Assembly (NCBI GenBank): GCA_042095835.1
Contig: JBELML010000067.1
Coordinates: 1 to 32,537, forward strand
DNA length: 32,537 nucleotides
Origin: DATFKA01 sp042095835
GTDB lineage: Bacteria; Bacteroidota; Bacteroidia; Chitinophagales; Saprospiraceae
Direction: 5' to 3'
A program made the translations under genes and the position numbers. Shown piece after piece: positions 18,101 through 24,175 of this stretch. Within the stretch, counting starts at the first letter, position 1. Each line of letters opens with the position of its first letter. The notes under the pieces are model-generated. The model was not told the DNA's origin, searched no databases, and saw nothing but the letters and a program-made list of their open reading frames with translations.

Positions 18101-18495
18101 ACTTCGAGGGTTTCGTTTTGGGAGAAACGCCTCGCGGTTTCTTTGACTACCGCAAAGGCAGCTGGTAATATTTCTTTTAAGACGCCCTCTTGTTCTTTAT
18201 CTTTTTCGTTTTTGAGCTCATCTACTTCTTTGAATAGTTCCTCTTTGGCGAAGAGGTCATCGGTGTCTTCGATTTCCTTTTCTACCTTGGCAATTTCTGC
18301 ATCAATATCTGAGAGGTACTCTTTAATACGCGCTCTAAATTCTGCTGTTTTATTCCGAAGTTCATCATTACTTAAGCCGCTGAGGCTTTCGTACACCTCG
18401 TTGATCTCCTCTACTACAGGGGAATAAGTTTTCACGTCTCGGTCGTACTTGGTACCGAAGATGCTTTTCAAAGACTTTCCTAAACCTCCTAACAT
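15154..18495 (-). CDS. secA: Preprotein translocase ATPase SecA
   Basis: A 1,113-residue motor ATPase that pushes unfolded preproteins through SecYEG at the inner membrane. It is longer than E. coli SecA (901), as is normal in Bacteroidota, which carry insertions in the preprotein cross-linking region and linker. Motifs: Walker A GEGKT (198-202), the DEVDSVLIDEARTPLIISG region, GMTGTA, NMAGRGTDIKL, GRAGRQGDPG and the C-terminal zinc-binding tail CPC-x8-CH with ligands Cys1096, Cys1098, Cys1107 and His1108, which contacts SecB or the ribosome. Between them are ATGEGKTLVATLPAY and LEYDDVMN, both typical. It is monocistronic, with a -7 element at 18558-18565 and a hairpin after the stop. A family B element sits just upstream of the promoter. 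Confidence 0.97.
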   Translation of the reverse strand: MLGGLGKSLKSIFGTKYDRDVKTYSPVVEEINEVYESLSGLSNDELRNKTAEFRARIKEYLSDIDAEIAKVEKEIEDTDDLFAKEELFKEVDELKNEKDKEQEGVLKEILPAAFAVVKETARRFSQNETLEVTATEHDREMAAKKGKTYVTIEGDKAIWKNSWQAAGGDITWNMIHYDVQLIGGMVLHDGKIAEMATGEGKTLVATLPAYLNGLTGMGVHVITVNDYLARRDAEWVGPIFEFLLLTIDCIDKYKPHSPDRINAYRCDITYGTNNEFGFDYLRDNMVRTIDEKVQGKHHFTMIDEVDSVLIDEARTPLIISGPVPQGAEEQEYIELRPFVERLIAAQRQLATQFLSEAKSLFGAGVTGYNEGESGMAILRAFRALPKYRPLIKFLSEDGVKVTLQKAENFYMQEQNKNMHLVDQKLYFTIDEKNRQVELTDYGTEYLSGFTNDKDFFIIPDITATMVSIDTDDSMDATAKAEAKTKLSQDFAIKARRLHAMSQLLKAYTLFERDSEYVVIDNQVKIVDEQTGRMMEGRRYSDGLHQALEAKENVKIGDITQTYATVTLQNYFRMYHKLSGMTGTAETEASELWEIYKLDVVVIPTNRPIQRDDREDLVFKTEREKVNAVINDIEELSAAGRPILVGTTSVEISERLSRFLQRRGIKHNVLNAKQHQREAEIVAEAGKPGNVTIATNMAGRGTDIKLSQEVKDAGGLAIIGTERHDSRRVDRQLRGRAGRQGDPGSSQFYVSLEDNLMRLFNSERIAKVMDRIGHEDGDVIQHSMVTKSIERAQKKVEENNFGIRKRLLEYDDVMNIQREAIYKKRDNTLFGDRLSVDLNNMFTAMIDTVGRSHKEEGGSYQTFKQDALSTLGIDPGIMSVEFDSLETDAVVEKLSQDFDEYYNRKGEQISEVLLPQIKNIHETQGHRYKRLLIPFTDGRSKPYNITAELEDAVKSNGSSIMRDIEKAVTLAIIDEKWKEHLRAMDELKESSSSASFEQKDPLVVYKMEAYKLFEELVFEINEEVTSYLSKGTLIFADGTTLEQAREARTDLSKTRTNKQEERAQAARRRAAASAGRGPSKPQTIRRTEKKVGRNDPCPCGSGKKYKKCHGKGAQ

Positions 18496-18557
18496 ATAGC
18501 TGTTATTATTTCTTTGTTTCTAATTGGGTATGACGGTTTATCATCAAAATTGGAGCC

Positions 18558-18565
18558 CAAAGATA
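18558..18565 (-). promoter_or_regulatory. -7 element of the secA promoter
   Basis: On the minus strand this reads TATCTTTG, a full TAnnTTTG match, 63 bp upstream of the secA ATG. The -33 region is not a clear TTTG. The inverted end of the family B element lies 40 bp further upstream, so its insertion stopped just short of the promoter. Confidence 0.5.
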
Positions 18566-18604
18566 ATACTTCCGATTTGGAAATGTGGGAAATCCAATTG
18601 TATA

Positions 18605-18867
18605 CTAAAGCAGACGCAGCAAAAAGTCACACCATAATTTTTTTAAATTTTACTGAAATTCCAATTCAAACCCGCTCTAGCATCTTTCCCGAATTTACTT
18701 CGGGATCATTCGATACAAAAACGAAGCAAAAAAATCTTGCCTAGCCAAACTCGCTCCGCTCAGACAATGCCTAGGCAGCCGCCCGCACTTCACTTTGACC
18801 TTCATTAAACTTGACTTTCAGTAATAACAATTCCTATTTAAGTTTTCATCTAATGCGTTTGTCTTAG
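18605..18867. mobile_element. Family B MITE-like element, copy 2
   Basis: About 263 bp. The ends are imperfect inverted repeats, CTAAAGCAGACGCA (18605-18618) and TGCGTTTGTCTTAG (18854-18867; 11 of 14 pair). TGTATA occurs just outside both ends (18599-18604 and 18869-18874), a possible short remnant of a target duplication. The core is nearly identical to the copy at 2791-3044 (CTTGCCTAGCCAAACTCGCT and neighbours). Here the part before the core holds an extra hairpin, TCCCGAA/TTCGGGA. It has no coding potential. It lies between the divergent secA and lipoprotein genes. Confidence 0.75.
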
Positions 18868-18981
18868 CTGTATAATTTACTAACGTCAGAATCCGTACCA
18901 TTGGTAGCTAAGTAGCCTCTATTCTGACAGATTGGCATTTCATTATACAACAAAGCTAATTCATTTCAGGTTTATGCAAAT

Positions 18982-19737
18982 ATGAGAACAATAATCATCC
19001 TAATTGGCAGTTTGTTTTTTCTTTTTCTGCAAGCTTGTCAGTCAGAAAATAAGTCGAAAGATATCCGCAACTATTATTTTCCACTCAAAGCCTTAAAAGA
19101 TGGCCTCGTTTATGAATATAGTCCTCAAGGCAATACCCCAAGTGGACCTGCTTATTGGTATTATCGCTCCATTATTCAGGATGGCAATGTGAACCTTACG
19201 GGGACTTATTATGAAAATGATTTGATTCCACAGCAGCTTTCCAACGAATCGATGACCAATGCGGGCATGGTCTTGGATGATTTATTCCTTTACGAAACAG
19301 ATACGGCGACGGATACCCAAATTCAAATTCCGGTTAATGTCATCCATGACGATGTGTTTCCTTTTCAGGTACGAGAAAATGGTGGCATCTTTCTCTACCA
19401 CGTTGACTGGACCAGCCCACTAGATTCGGGAGCGGTATTGTCGGTGATTAAAAATAGGCGCTATCTGCGGGATACCAGTTTCCAGTTGGCGGGAGAAAAC
19501 TACGATGCTCTTTTGTTTGAGCTGAAAGAGTTGGTGGCTTATGATAAAGAAGGCGTATTGGAGCAGGAGTATGCTGGTATAGAAATATACGCCAAAGGCT
19601 TGGGTTTGGTGTATTATAGTAAAAAGGTAACGGAGGCATTACATTTGCAGTATCGGCTCAAAAGTCGCTACCCGATGGAACAATTGGAAGAGAAATTCCG
19701 TTTACAAATGCAATTAAGGTCTGAAAGTAAGGAGTAG
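18982..19737 (+). CDS. Uncharacterised lipoprotein
   Basis: A 251-residue predicted lipoprotein with signal MRTIIILIGSLFFLFLQAC and lipidated Cys19. The mature domain starts NYYFPLKALKDGLVYEY and has many Tyr and alternating strands, suggesting a compact beta-rich fold. A C-terminal charged helix follows (PMEQLEEKFRLQMQLRSESKE). The opening resembles Bacteroidota lipoproteins that begin with a short YFP-x-GLVYEY-type strand, but I recognise no family of known function. It is monocistronic, with tRNA-Cys 79 bp downstream on the same strand and a family B element upstream. No consensus promoter was found in the 114 bp before it. Confidence 0.75.
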   Translation: MRTIIILIGSLFFLFLQACQSENKSKDIRNYYFPLKALKDGLVYEYSPQGNTPSGPAYWYYRSIIQDGNVNLTGTYYENDLIPQQLSNESMTNAGMVLDDLFLYETDTATDTQIQIPVNVIHDDVFPFQVRENGGIFLYHVDWTSPLDSGAVLSVIKNRRYLRDTSFQLAGENYDALLFELKELVAYDKEGVLEQEYAGIEIYAKGLGLVYYSKKVTEALHLQYRLKSRYPMEQLEEKFRLQMQLRSESKE

Positions 19738-19783
19738 GATAAAAAATCTAAACAAACTACTAGACTTTTCAATGGAAAACAAT

Positions 19784-19791
19784 TAGATTTG
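19784..19791 (+). promoter_or_regulatory. -7 element of the tRNA-Cys promoter
   Basis: TAGATTTG fits TAnnTTTG and lies 25 bp upstream of the mature tRNA 5' end, leaving a short leader for RNase P to remove. The -33 is not clear; CTTTTC at 19765-19770 is close but poorly spaced. Confidence 0.5.
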
Positions 19792-19816
19792 CGATCCGTT
19801 ATAAATAAACACAAGT

Positions 19817-19887
19817 GGTCGGTTGGCCGAGCGGTTAGGCAGAGGTCTGCAAAACCTCCTACAGCGGTTCAAATCCGCTACCGACCT
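19817..19887 (+). tRNA. tRNA-Cys (GCA)
   Basis: A 71-nt cloverleaf. Acceptor stem GGTCGGT/ACCGACC with discriminator T. D arm GCC...GGC. Anticodon stem GAGGT/ACCTC with loop CTGCAAA, so the anticodon is GCA (Cys). T arm AGCGG-TTCAAAT-CCGCT. The 3' CCA is not encoded and must be added by nucleotidyltransferase. Confidence 0.96.
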
Positions 19888-19892
19888 CTAAT

Positions 19893-19926
19893 AAAGCCAT
19901 CTGGGATTCAATCCTGGGTGGCTTTT
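19893..19926 (+). terminator. Terminator after tRNA-Cys
   Basis: Stem AAAGCCA/TGGCTTT with an inner GGAT/ATCC pairing, followed by T residues, starting 6 bp after the tRNA. Confidence 0.75.
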
Positions 19927-19962
19927 TCAATTATAGTATTCAGGTCTTAGAAACTACCTTTA

Positions 19963-20150
19963 ATGAAAAACTTGCTCCCCTGGTCATTGTCCTATTGAGC
20001 TTAATTAGCTGTGGCCCGAAAGTTATCACCTCATCAATCAATAGTAATACCTCTCCATCAAAGCGATTGGACTACGAACTTTTTGCTTTTCTTGAAAAAG
20101 ATACTTTAAATAGCGCTGCTTTTAAAAAATTAGGCGAGCTGGAAAAGTAG
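19963..20150 (+). pseudogene. Remnant of a small lipoprotein gene, frameshifted near its start
   Basis: The ATG at 19963 opens MKNLLPW but meets TGA after 11 codons. One base out of phase, an open frame running to TAG at 20148-20150 reads LAPLVIVLLSLISCGPKV, a typical lipoprotein signal with lipobox LISC, then a ~40-residue tail ending FKKLGELEK. That frame has no start codon of its own. A single-base indel between the ATG and the hydrophobic stretch would restore a ~62-residue lipoprotein. It may be a true frameshift, a sequencing error or an unusual start. No family is recognised. Confidence 0.45.
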
Positions 20151-20215
20151 ATAAAGGCAATACTAATACACCTAGGATTACACTATTTTAATTTTCTCGC
20201 TACATTAAAATCTAA

Positions 20216-20506
20216 AATATTGTAAGTGAATATTATAGCATTGTCTTTTTAATCAGTGGTATCACATTTTGTATTTATATAATCCTTATTTTCTTTGGGG
20301 CCGCCCCCGGACAGTCACCAGGCGGGAAATTGTGGGATTTTCTCATTTTCATTTACAGGTATATTTTAGGGTTTCCCTCCGTTTTAATCAATAGGGAATT
20401 TCCATTTTTCATAGATGATGGGGAGAAACTTATAAATATGGATACTAGTTCCTCTAAACATAGGTTTACAGGGGTTAATCATTTTGGGTATAAAAAATCT
20501 TCTTAG
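20216..20506 (+). pseudogene. Open frame without a start codon, membrane-protein-like
   Basis: 96 codons are open between the TAA at 20213 and the TAG at 20504. They contain a strongly hydrophobic segment (VFLISGITFCIYIILIFFGA), a second hydrophobic stretch and a polar tail (FIDDGEKLINMDTSSSK). No ATG, GTG or TTG precedes the hydrophobic part, and the only internal ATG is near the end. It could be the 3' part of a decayed gene or a gene using ATT. Its neighbour at 19963 also looks broken, so the 20-20.6 kb region seems to be decaying. The remaining bases up to 20617 hold nothing I can name. Confidence 0.3.
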
Positions 20507-20617
20507 CTGAATTTAATTCCTCTCCTATTTAAAATTCCAGAAAGTAATCAAAAAGATAAAAACCACTGTTACTTAATGCCCCTGAGACTTAAGCAAAAAG
20601 GTATATCTCTCATTCTC

Positions 20618-20650
20618 AAAAGAAAAGGCAGCCCATAGATATGGACCACC
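20618..20650 (-). terminator. Probable katG terminator
   Basis: On the minus strand a hairpin (GGTGGTCCATA/TATGGGCTGCC, with G-U pairs and a very short loop) is followed by TTTTCTTTT. It lies about 40 bp after the katG stop. Confidence 0.45.
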
Positions 20651-20690
20651 TCTCTTTGCTGTTGCTTATAATCAAGAGAACTAAAAAGTC

Positions 20691-22910
20691 CTATTTAAGA
20701 TCGAAGCGATCAAGATTCATCACCTTATCCCAGGCTGCCACGAAGTCGTGTACAAATTTCTCTTGTCCATCGTAGCATCCGTATACTTCAGCGATGGCAC
20801 GTAGCTCAGAGTTTGAACCAAAGATCAAATCTACTCTAGTACCTGTCCACTTTAAGGCGCCGGTCACGCGGTCCCGTCCTTCGAACTTATCTTGCGCATC
20901 TGAGGTCGCCGCCCACTTGGTGCGCATATCTAGTAGATTGACAAAGTAATCGTTGGTCAACTGCCCAGGCTTATCCGTAAAGACACCGTGCTTAGAACCA
21001 TCGAAGTTGGTATCTAAAACGCGCATACCTGCTACCAATACCGTCATTTCAGGAGCCGTCAAAGACATCAACTGTGCCTTGTCGATTAGCTGCTCCTCTG
21101 CGGCCATGCTGGTATCATTTTGATAGTTGCGGAAGCCATCTGCTTTGGGCTCTAGTAGCGCAAAAGAATCAAGATCTGTATGTTCTTGTGTAGCATCTCC
21201 TCTACCAGGTGTAAATGGCACTGTGATGTCGTAGCCAGCATCTTTAGCTGCTTTTTCTACTCCGGCACAGCCACCTAATACGATCATATCTGCCGAAGAA
21301 ATCGCTTTGTTTCCCCCTTGAGCATTATTGAACTCCGTGCTTACTTTTTCTAGCTTCGCCAATACACCGTCTAATTGTACTGGATTATTGACTGCCCAGA
21401 ATTTTTGTGGAGACAATCGTAGTCTACCACCATTCGCACCACCTCTTTTATCAGAATCTCTGTAGGTAGATGCAGAAGCCCAAGCCGTAGATACGAGTTC
21501 AGCTACCGATAGGCCAGTAGCTAAGATTTCTGCTTTTAAATGAGCAATATCTGCCGCATCCACCAAGTCGTGGTCTACTGCTGGAATAGGATCTTGCCAA
21601 ATCATAATTTCTTCAGGAACTTCTGCTCCTAAATAACGGGAGCGTGGGCCCATATCACGGTGGGTCAACTTGAACCAAGCTCTAGCAAAAGCATCCGCAA
21701 ATTCATCTGGGTTTTCGTGGAATCGCTTAGCAATAGGAGCGTAGATAGGATCCATTCTCAAAGCCAAATCAGTAGTGAACATCATTGGAGCATGCTGCAT
21801 ATTTGGATCATGAGCATCAGGCACCGTACCTGCACCAGCTCCACCTTTTGGCGTCCATTGATTGGCACCACCAGGACTCTTGGTCAATTCCCAATCGTAA
21901 CCGAATAAGTGGTCGAAGTAGTCATTACTCCATTTTGTTGGGGTTTTTGTCCAGGCACCTTCCAAACCACTGGTAATGGTATCTGCTCCCATACCGGTTT
22001 TGTAGCTGTTTTTCCAGCCAAGACTTTGCTCTTCGATAGTCGCTCCCGCTGGCTCAGGTGCTAAAAACTCTGCGTCACTGGCTGCGCCGTGCGCTTTACC
22101 AAAGGTATGTCCACCTGCAATCAAAGCAAGCGTTTCTTCATCGTTCATAGCCATTCGACCGAAGGTGATGCGGATATCGTGCGCCGCAGCTAATGGATCA
22201 GGTTGTCCGTTAGGACCTTCAGGATTTACGTAGATCAGTCCCATTTGGGTAGCCCCTAGAGGTTGTGCCAATTCGCGCTTACCTGTGTGACGGTGATCTG
22301 TCAGCCATTCTCTTTCCTGGCCCCAGTTGACATCCTGCTCTGGTTCCCAAACATCTTCCCGACCGCCAGCAAATCCAAAGGTTTTGAAACCCATAGATTC
22401 TAAGGCACAGTTTCCTGTCAAAACCATAAGGTCTGCCCAGGACAGCTTTCTACCGTATTTTTGTTTGACGGGCCATAATAGTAGGCGCGCTCTGTCTAAG
22501 TTGGTATTATCAGGCCAGCTATTGAGGGGCGCAAAGCGAAGGGTACCAGTACCTGCACCTCCTCTACCGTCGCTAGTACGGTAGGTGCCTGCACTATGCC
22601 AAGCCATACGGATAAAAAATGGACCGTAGTGCCCATAATCTGCAGGCCACCATTCCTGAGAGGTGGTCATCAGATCGATGATATCTTTTTTAACGGCTGC
22701 TAGGTCTAGTGATTTGAACTCTTCGGCATAGTTGAAGTCGTCACCCATAGGGTTGGACTCTGCAGAATGTTGGCGAAGAATATTGAGTTTCAACTCATTG
22801 GGCCACCAGTCTCGGTTGGCTGTACCGCTACCAGCAGTGCTCTTATGAGCATGAGGGAATGGGCATTTTCCTGCTCCATTACTCTGATTAGGATCTTTTC
22901 CTTCGGACAT
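20691..22910 (-). CDS. katG: Catalase-peroxidase KatG
   Basis: A 739-residue bifunctional heme enzyme of class I peroxidases that removes hydrogen peroxide. Distal residues Arg101, Trp104 and His105 lie in RMAWHSAGTYR. The proximal His268 is in GGHTFGKAHGA. Tyr227 (GLIYVNPEGP) and Met253 (GRMAM) can form the Trp-Tyr-Met adduct with Trp104 that KatG needs for catalase activity. The second, heme-free domain follows (LVSTAWASASTYR and later). The length is normal and nothing is missing. It is monocistronic, with a -7 element upstream and a probable terminator. No OxyR/PerR gene or obvious operator is adjacent. Confidence 0.98.
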   Translation of the reverse strand: MSEGKDPNQSNGAGKCPFPHAHKSTAGSGTANRDWWPNELKLNILRQHSAESNPMGDDFNYAEEFKSLDLAAVKKDIIDLMTTSQEWWPADYGHYGPFFIRMAWHSAGTYRTSDGRGGAGTGTLRFAPLNSWPDNTNLDRARLLLWPVKQKYGRKLSWADLMVLTGNCALESMGFKTFGFAGGREDVWEPEQDVNWGQEREWLTDHRHTGKRELAQPLGATQMGLIYVNPEGPNGQPDPLAAAHDIRITFGRMAMNDEETLALIAGGHTFGKAHGAASDAEFLAPEPAGATIEEQSLGWKNSYKTGMGADTITSGLEGAWTKTPTKWSNDYFDHLFGYDWELTKSPGGANQWTPKGGAGAGTVPDAHDPNMQHAPMMFTTDLALRMDPIYAPIAKRFHENPDEFADAFARAWFKLTHRDMGPRSRYLGAEVPEEIMIWQDPIPAVDHDLVDAADIAHLKAEILATGLSVAELVSTAWASASTYRDSDKRGGANGGRLRLSPQKFWAVNNPVQLDGVLAKLEKVSTEFNNAQGGNKAISSADMIVLGGCAGVEKAAKDAGYDITVPFTPGRGDATQEHTDLDSFALLEPKADGFRNYQNDTSMAAEEQLIDKAQLMSLTAPEMTVLVAGMRVLDTNFDGSKHGVFTDKPGQLTNDYFVNLLDMRTKWAATSDAQDKFEGRDRVTGALKWTGTRVDLIFGSNSELRAIAEVYGCYDGQEKFVHDFVAAWDKVMNLDRFDLK

Positions 22911-22957
22911 ATTTATTTAGTTTTTTGGTTCTATTTTAAATTCAGTAGAATCGCCTT

Positions 22958-22965
22958 CAAAGATA
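22958..22965 (-). promoter_or_regulatory. -7 element of the katG promoter
   Basis: The minus strand reads TATCTTTG, a full TAnnTTTG match 47 bp upstream of the katG ATG. The -33 is weak, as expected if a regulator is needed. Confidence 0.45.
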
Positions 22966-23100
22966 GCAATTGATGCCGGAAAATTAGATTGAATTAAACG
23001 ATGAACTATCGATGAAATCGATTACTGCTAGTGTTAAATCATAAATATCGATTATAGACTTAGGTTCATGTTTACATGAGATCCCTTTGGGCTTTTGTTG

Positions 23101-23305
23101 AATATTACCTTTGATTCGCCAATGACTTTTAATGAGATCTCGAGTGGAGGGAAGATCATTATTGGCCAAAGAGATGGTAAGATTTAGGGGTTTTATGAAA
23201 ACCCGAAGGGCAAGGAAAAGCACTTGATCATAGACCTCTCCAACGAGCTTGGTGTGGTATGGTATGGTGACTTTTTGGAAGGGGTGGCTCCTTCCCTCCC
23301 ATCGT
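23101..23305 (+). pseudogene. Fragment of the PQQ-dehydrogenase-like gene downstream
   Basis: This ~205-bp stretch is a clear copy of 24365-24565 in the gene that starts at 24176; the first 60 bases differ at only 4 positions. Its frame reads NITFDSPMTFNEISSGGKI, then an in-frame TAG (23185-23187) replaces a Tyr codon. It continues KEKHLIIDLSNELGVVWYG and falls apart near 23300. There is no start codon or signal peptide, and nothing matching the rest of the gene. It is a remnant of a second, related gene or a partial duplication. The 120 bp before it (22981-23100) do not match the intact gene. Confidence 0.9.
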
Positions 23306-23318
23306 TTTATCCATTGCT

Positions 23319-23352
23319 AACCGTTAGTAGCCGTTACTAACGGTTATTTTTT
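23319..23352 (+). terminator. Orphan terminator after the pseudogene fragment
   Basis: Stem AACCGTTAGTA/TACTAACGGTT (11 bp, perfect) with a 5-nt loop and ATTTTTT after it. No intact + strand gene ends here. It probably served the gene of which 23101-23305 is the remnant. Confidence 0.65.
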
Positions 23353-23437
23353 AAATAGAGCAGTAAAATTGATTCCATTAGGTGAGCAAAAGATAATGCC
23401 TAGCAACCATTGGAAGAAGAAGTGCTATCTATAACTT

Positions 23438-23484
23438 TTGGTGCAATGCCTTAAAAAAGGTACTGCTATTAGGTATTGCACCAA
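23438..23484. repeat. 14-bp inverted repeat in the decayed region
   Basis: TTGGTGCAATGCCT (23438-23451) pairs with AGGTATTGCACCAA (23471-23484) at 13 of 14 positions across a 19-nt spacer. No T run follows. GTACCTAACGGCACA at 23508 recurs with one change at 23821 (GTACCTAAAGGCACA), bracketing the family C element. The nature of these repeats is unknown. Confidence 0.55.
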
Positions 23485-23553
23485 CAGTCTTTCTAATGGT
23501 CTATTTTGTACCTAACGGCACAAGTTAAGTAACGGACAAAGAATAAGCTCCGC

Positions 23554-23760
23554 ATTTTGATCGAGAAGATTCCCGACGCAAGGTCGGGATAAATTCGTGC
23601 CAAGATAAGGCAAAAAACGTAGGCAATGCAGGGCATTCTGCCTAGCTTATGCCTGTGGCATAAAGAGCTTTTTAACCTGCCTGCGCCGAAGCTTCGGTAG
23701 GCAGGCGCGGTATTGGGGCAAGCCTGTCCCGACTTTAGATCGGGAAGATTCCATCAAAAT
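23554..23760. repeat. Family C multi-hairpin repeat element
   Basis: About 207 bp bounded by ATTTTGATCGA (23554-23564) and TCCATCAAAAT (23750-23760), inverted with one mismatch. It holds a series of hairpins: CCCGAC/GTCGGG (23572-23588), TTATGCC/GGCATAA (23647-23663), CCTGCC...CCGAA/TTCGG...GGCAGG (23676-23705) and CCCGA/TCGGG (23728-23744). Its right 45 bp recur inverted at 32408-32452 with one difference. It has no coding potential. It resembles REP/BIME-like or MITE-like elements. The stretch 23761-24142 beyond it holds no gene. Confidence 0.7.
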
Positions 23761-24142
23761 CGGTAAGTTGTTTTTTGGCTGTTACTAAAACACTTTTATC
23801 GTCTGTTTTACCTGTATCGTGTACCTAAAGGCACACTTCTTTAAGCAAATGAATTCATTTGGAGCCTGAACACTAAACCACCGTAATTAATATTTAAAAA
23901 CAGGTCCATTCTTCAAGATAGGCGAGCATCATGACTAGGCGCTGTGAAGACAGCCTGTTATCCGCAGAAATCATTATGATCGGAGATGGTATAATTGTAT
24001 TATAGTAGATTTTTTTTGGAAACCTGGAATCACCACTAGTTTTTCCTGTCGACTCCTCATTTTTTGTACTTTAGTTGAAGCTAGTGGTTTATGTGCTCCC
24101 CAGCATTAATTTGATATAAAACGACTAGCTAGAACTACTTTC

Positions 24143-24150
24143 TACATTTG
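24143..24150 (+). promoter_or_regulatory. -7 element upstream of the dehydrogenase-cytochrome gene
   Basis: TACATTTG fits TAnnTTTG. A transcript start near 24157 would leave a leader of ~19 nt before the TTG at 24176 and supports that start. AGAGG sits just upstream of the TTG. A TTTG at 24110 is spaced 29 bp, too far, so the -33 is uncertain. Confidence 0.5.
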
Positions 24151-24175
24151 TACAAACTAAAACAAACAAAGAGGC

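Noticed and set aside
18514..18744. Small + strand frame upstream of secA
   Set aside because: It crosses the secA promoter and the family B element and has no protein-like pattern or copy in the other elements.
22984..23223. Minus-strand frame over the pseudogene
   Set aside because: A similar minus frame exists in the intact gene at 24266-24487, but only because the DNA is duplicated; the + frame holds the real domain.
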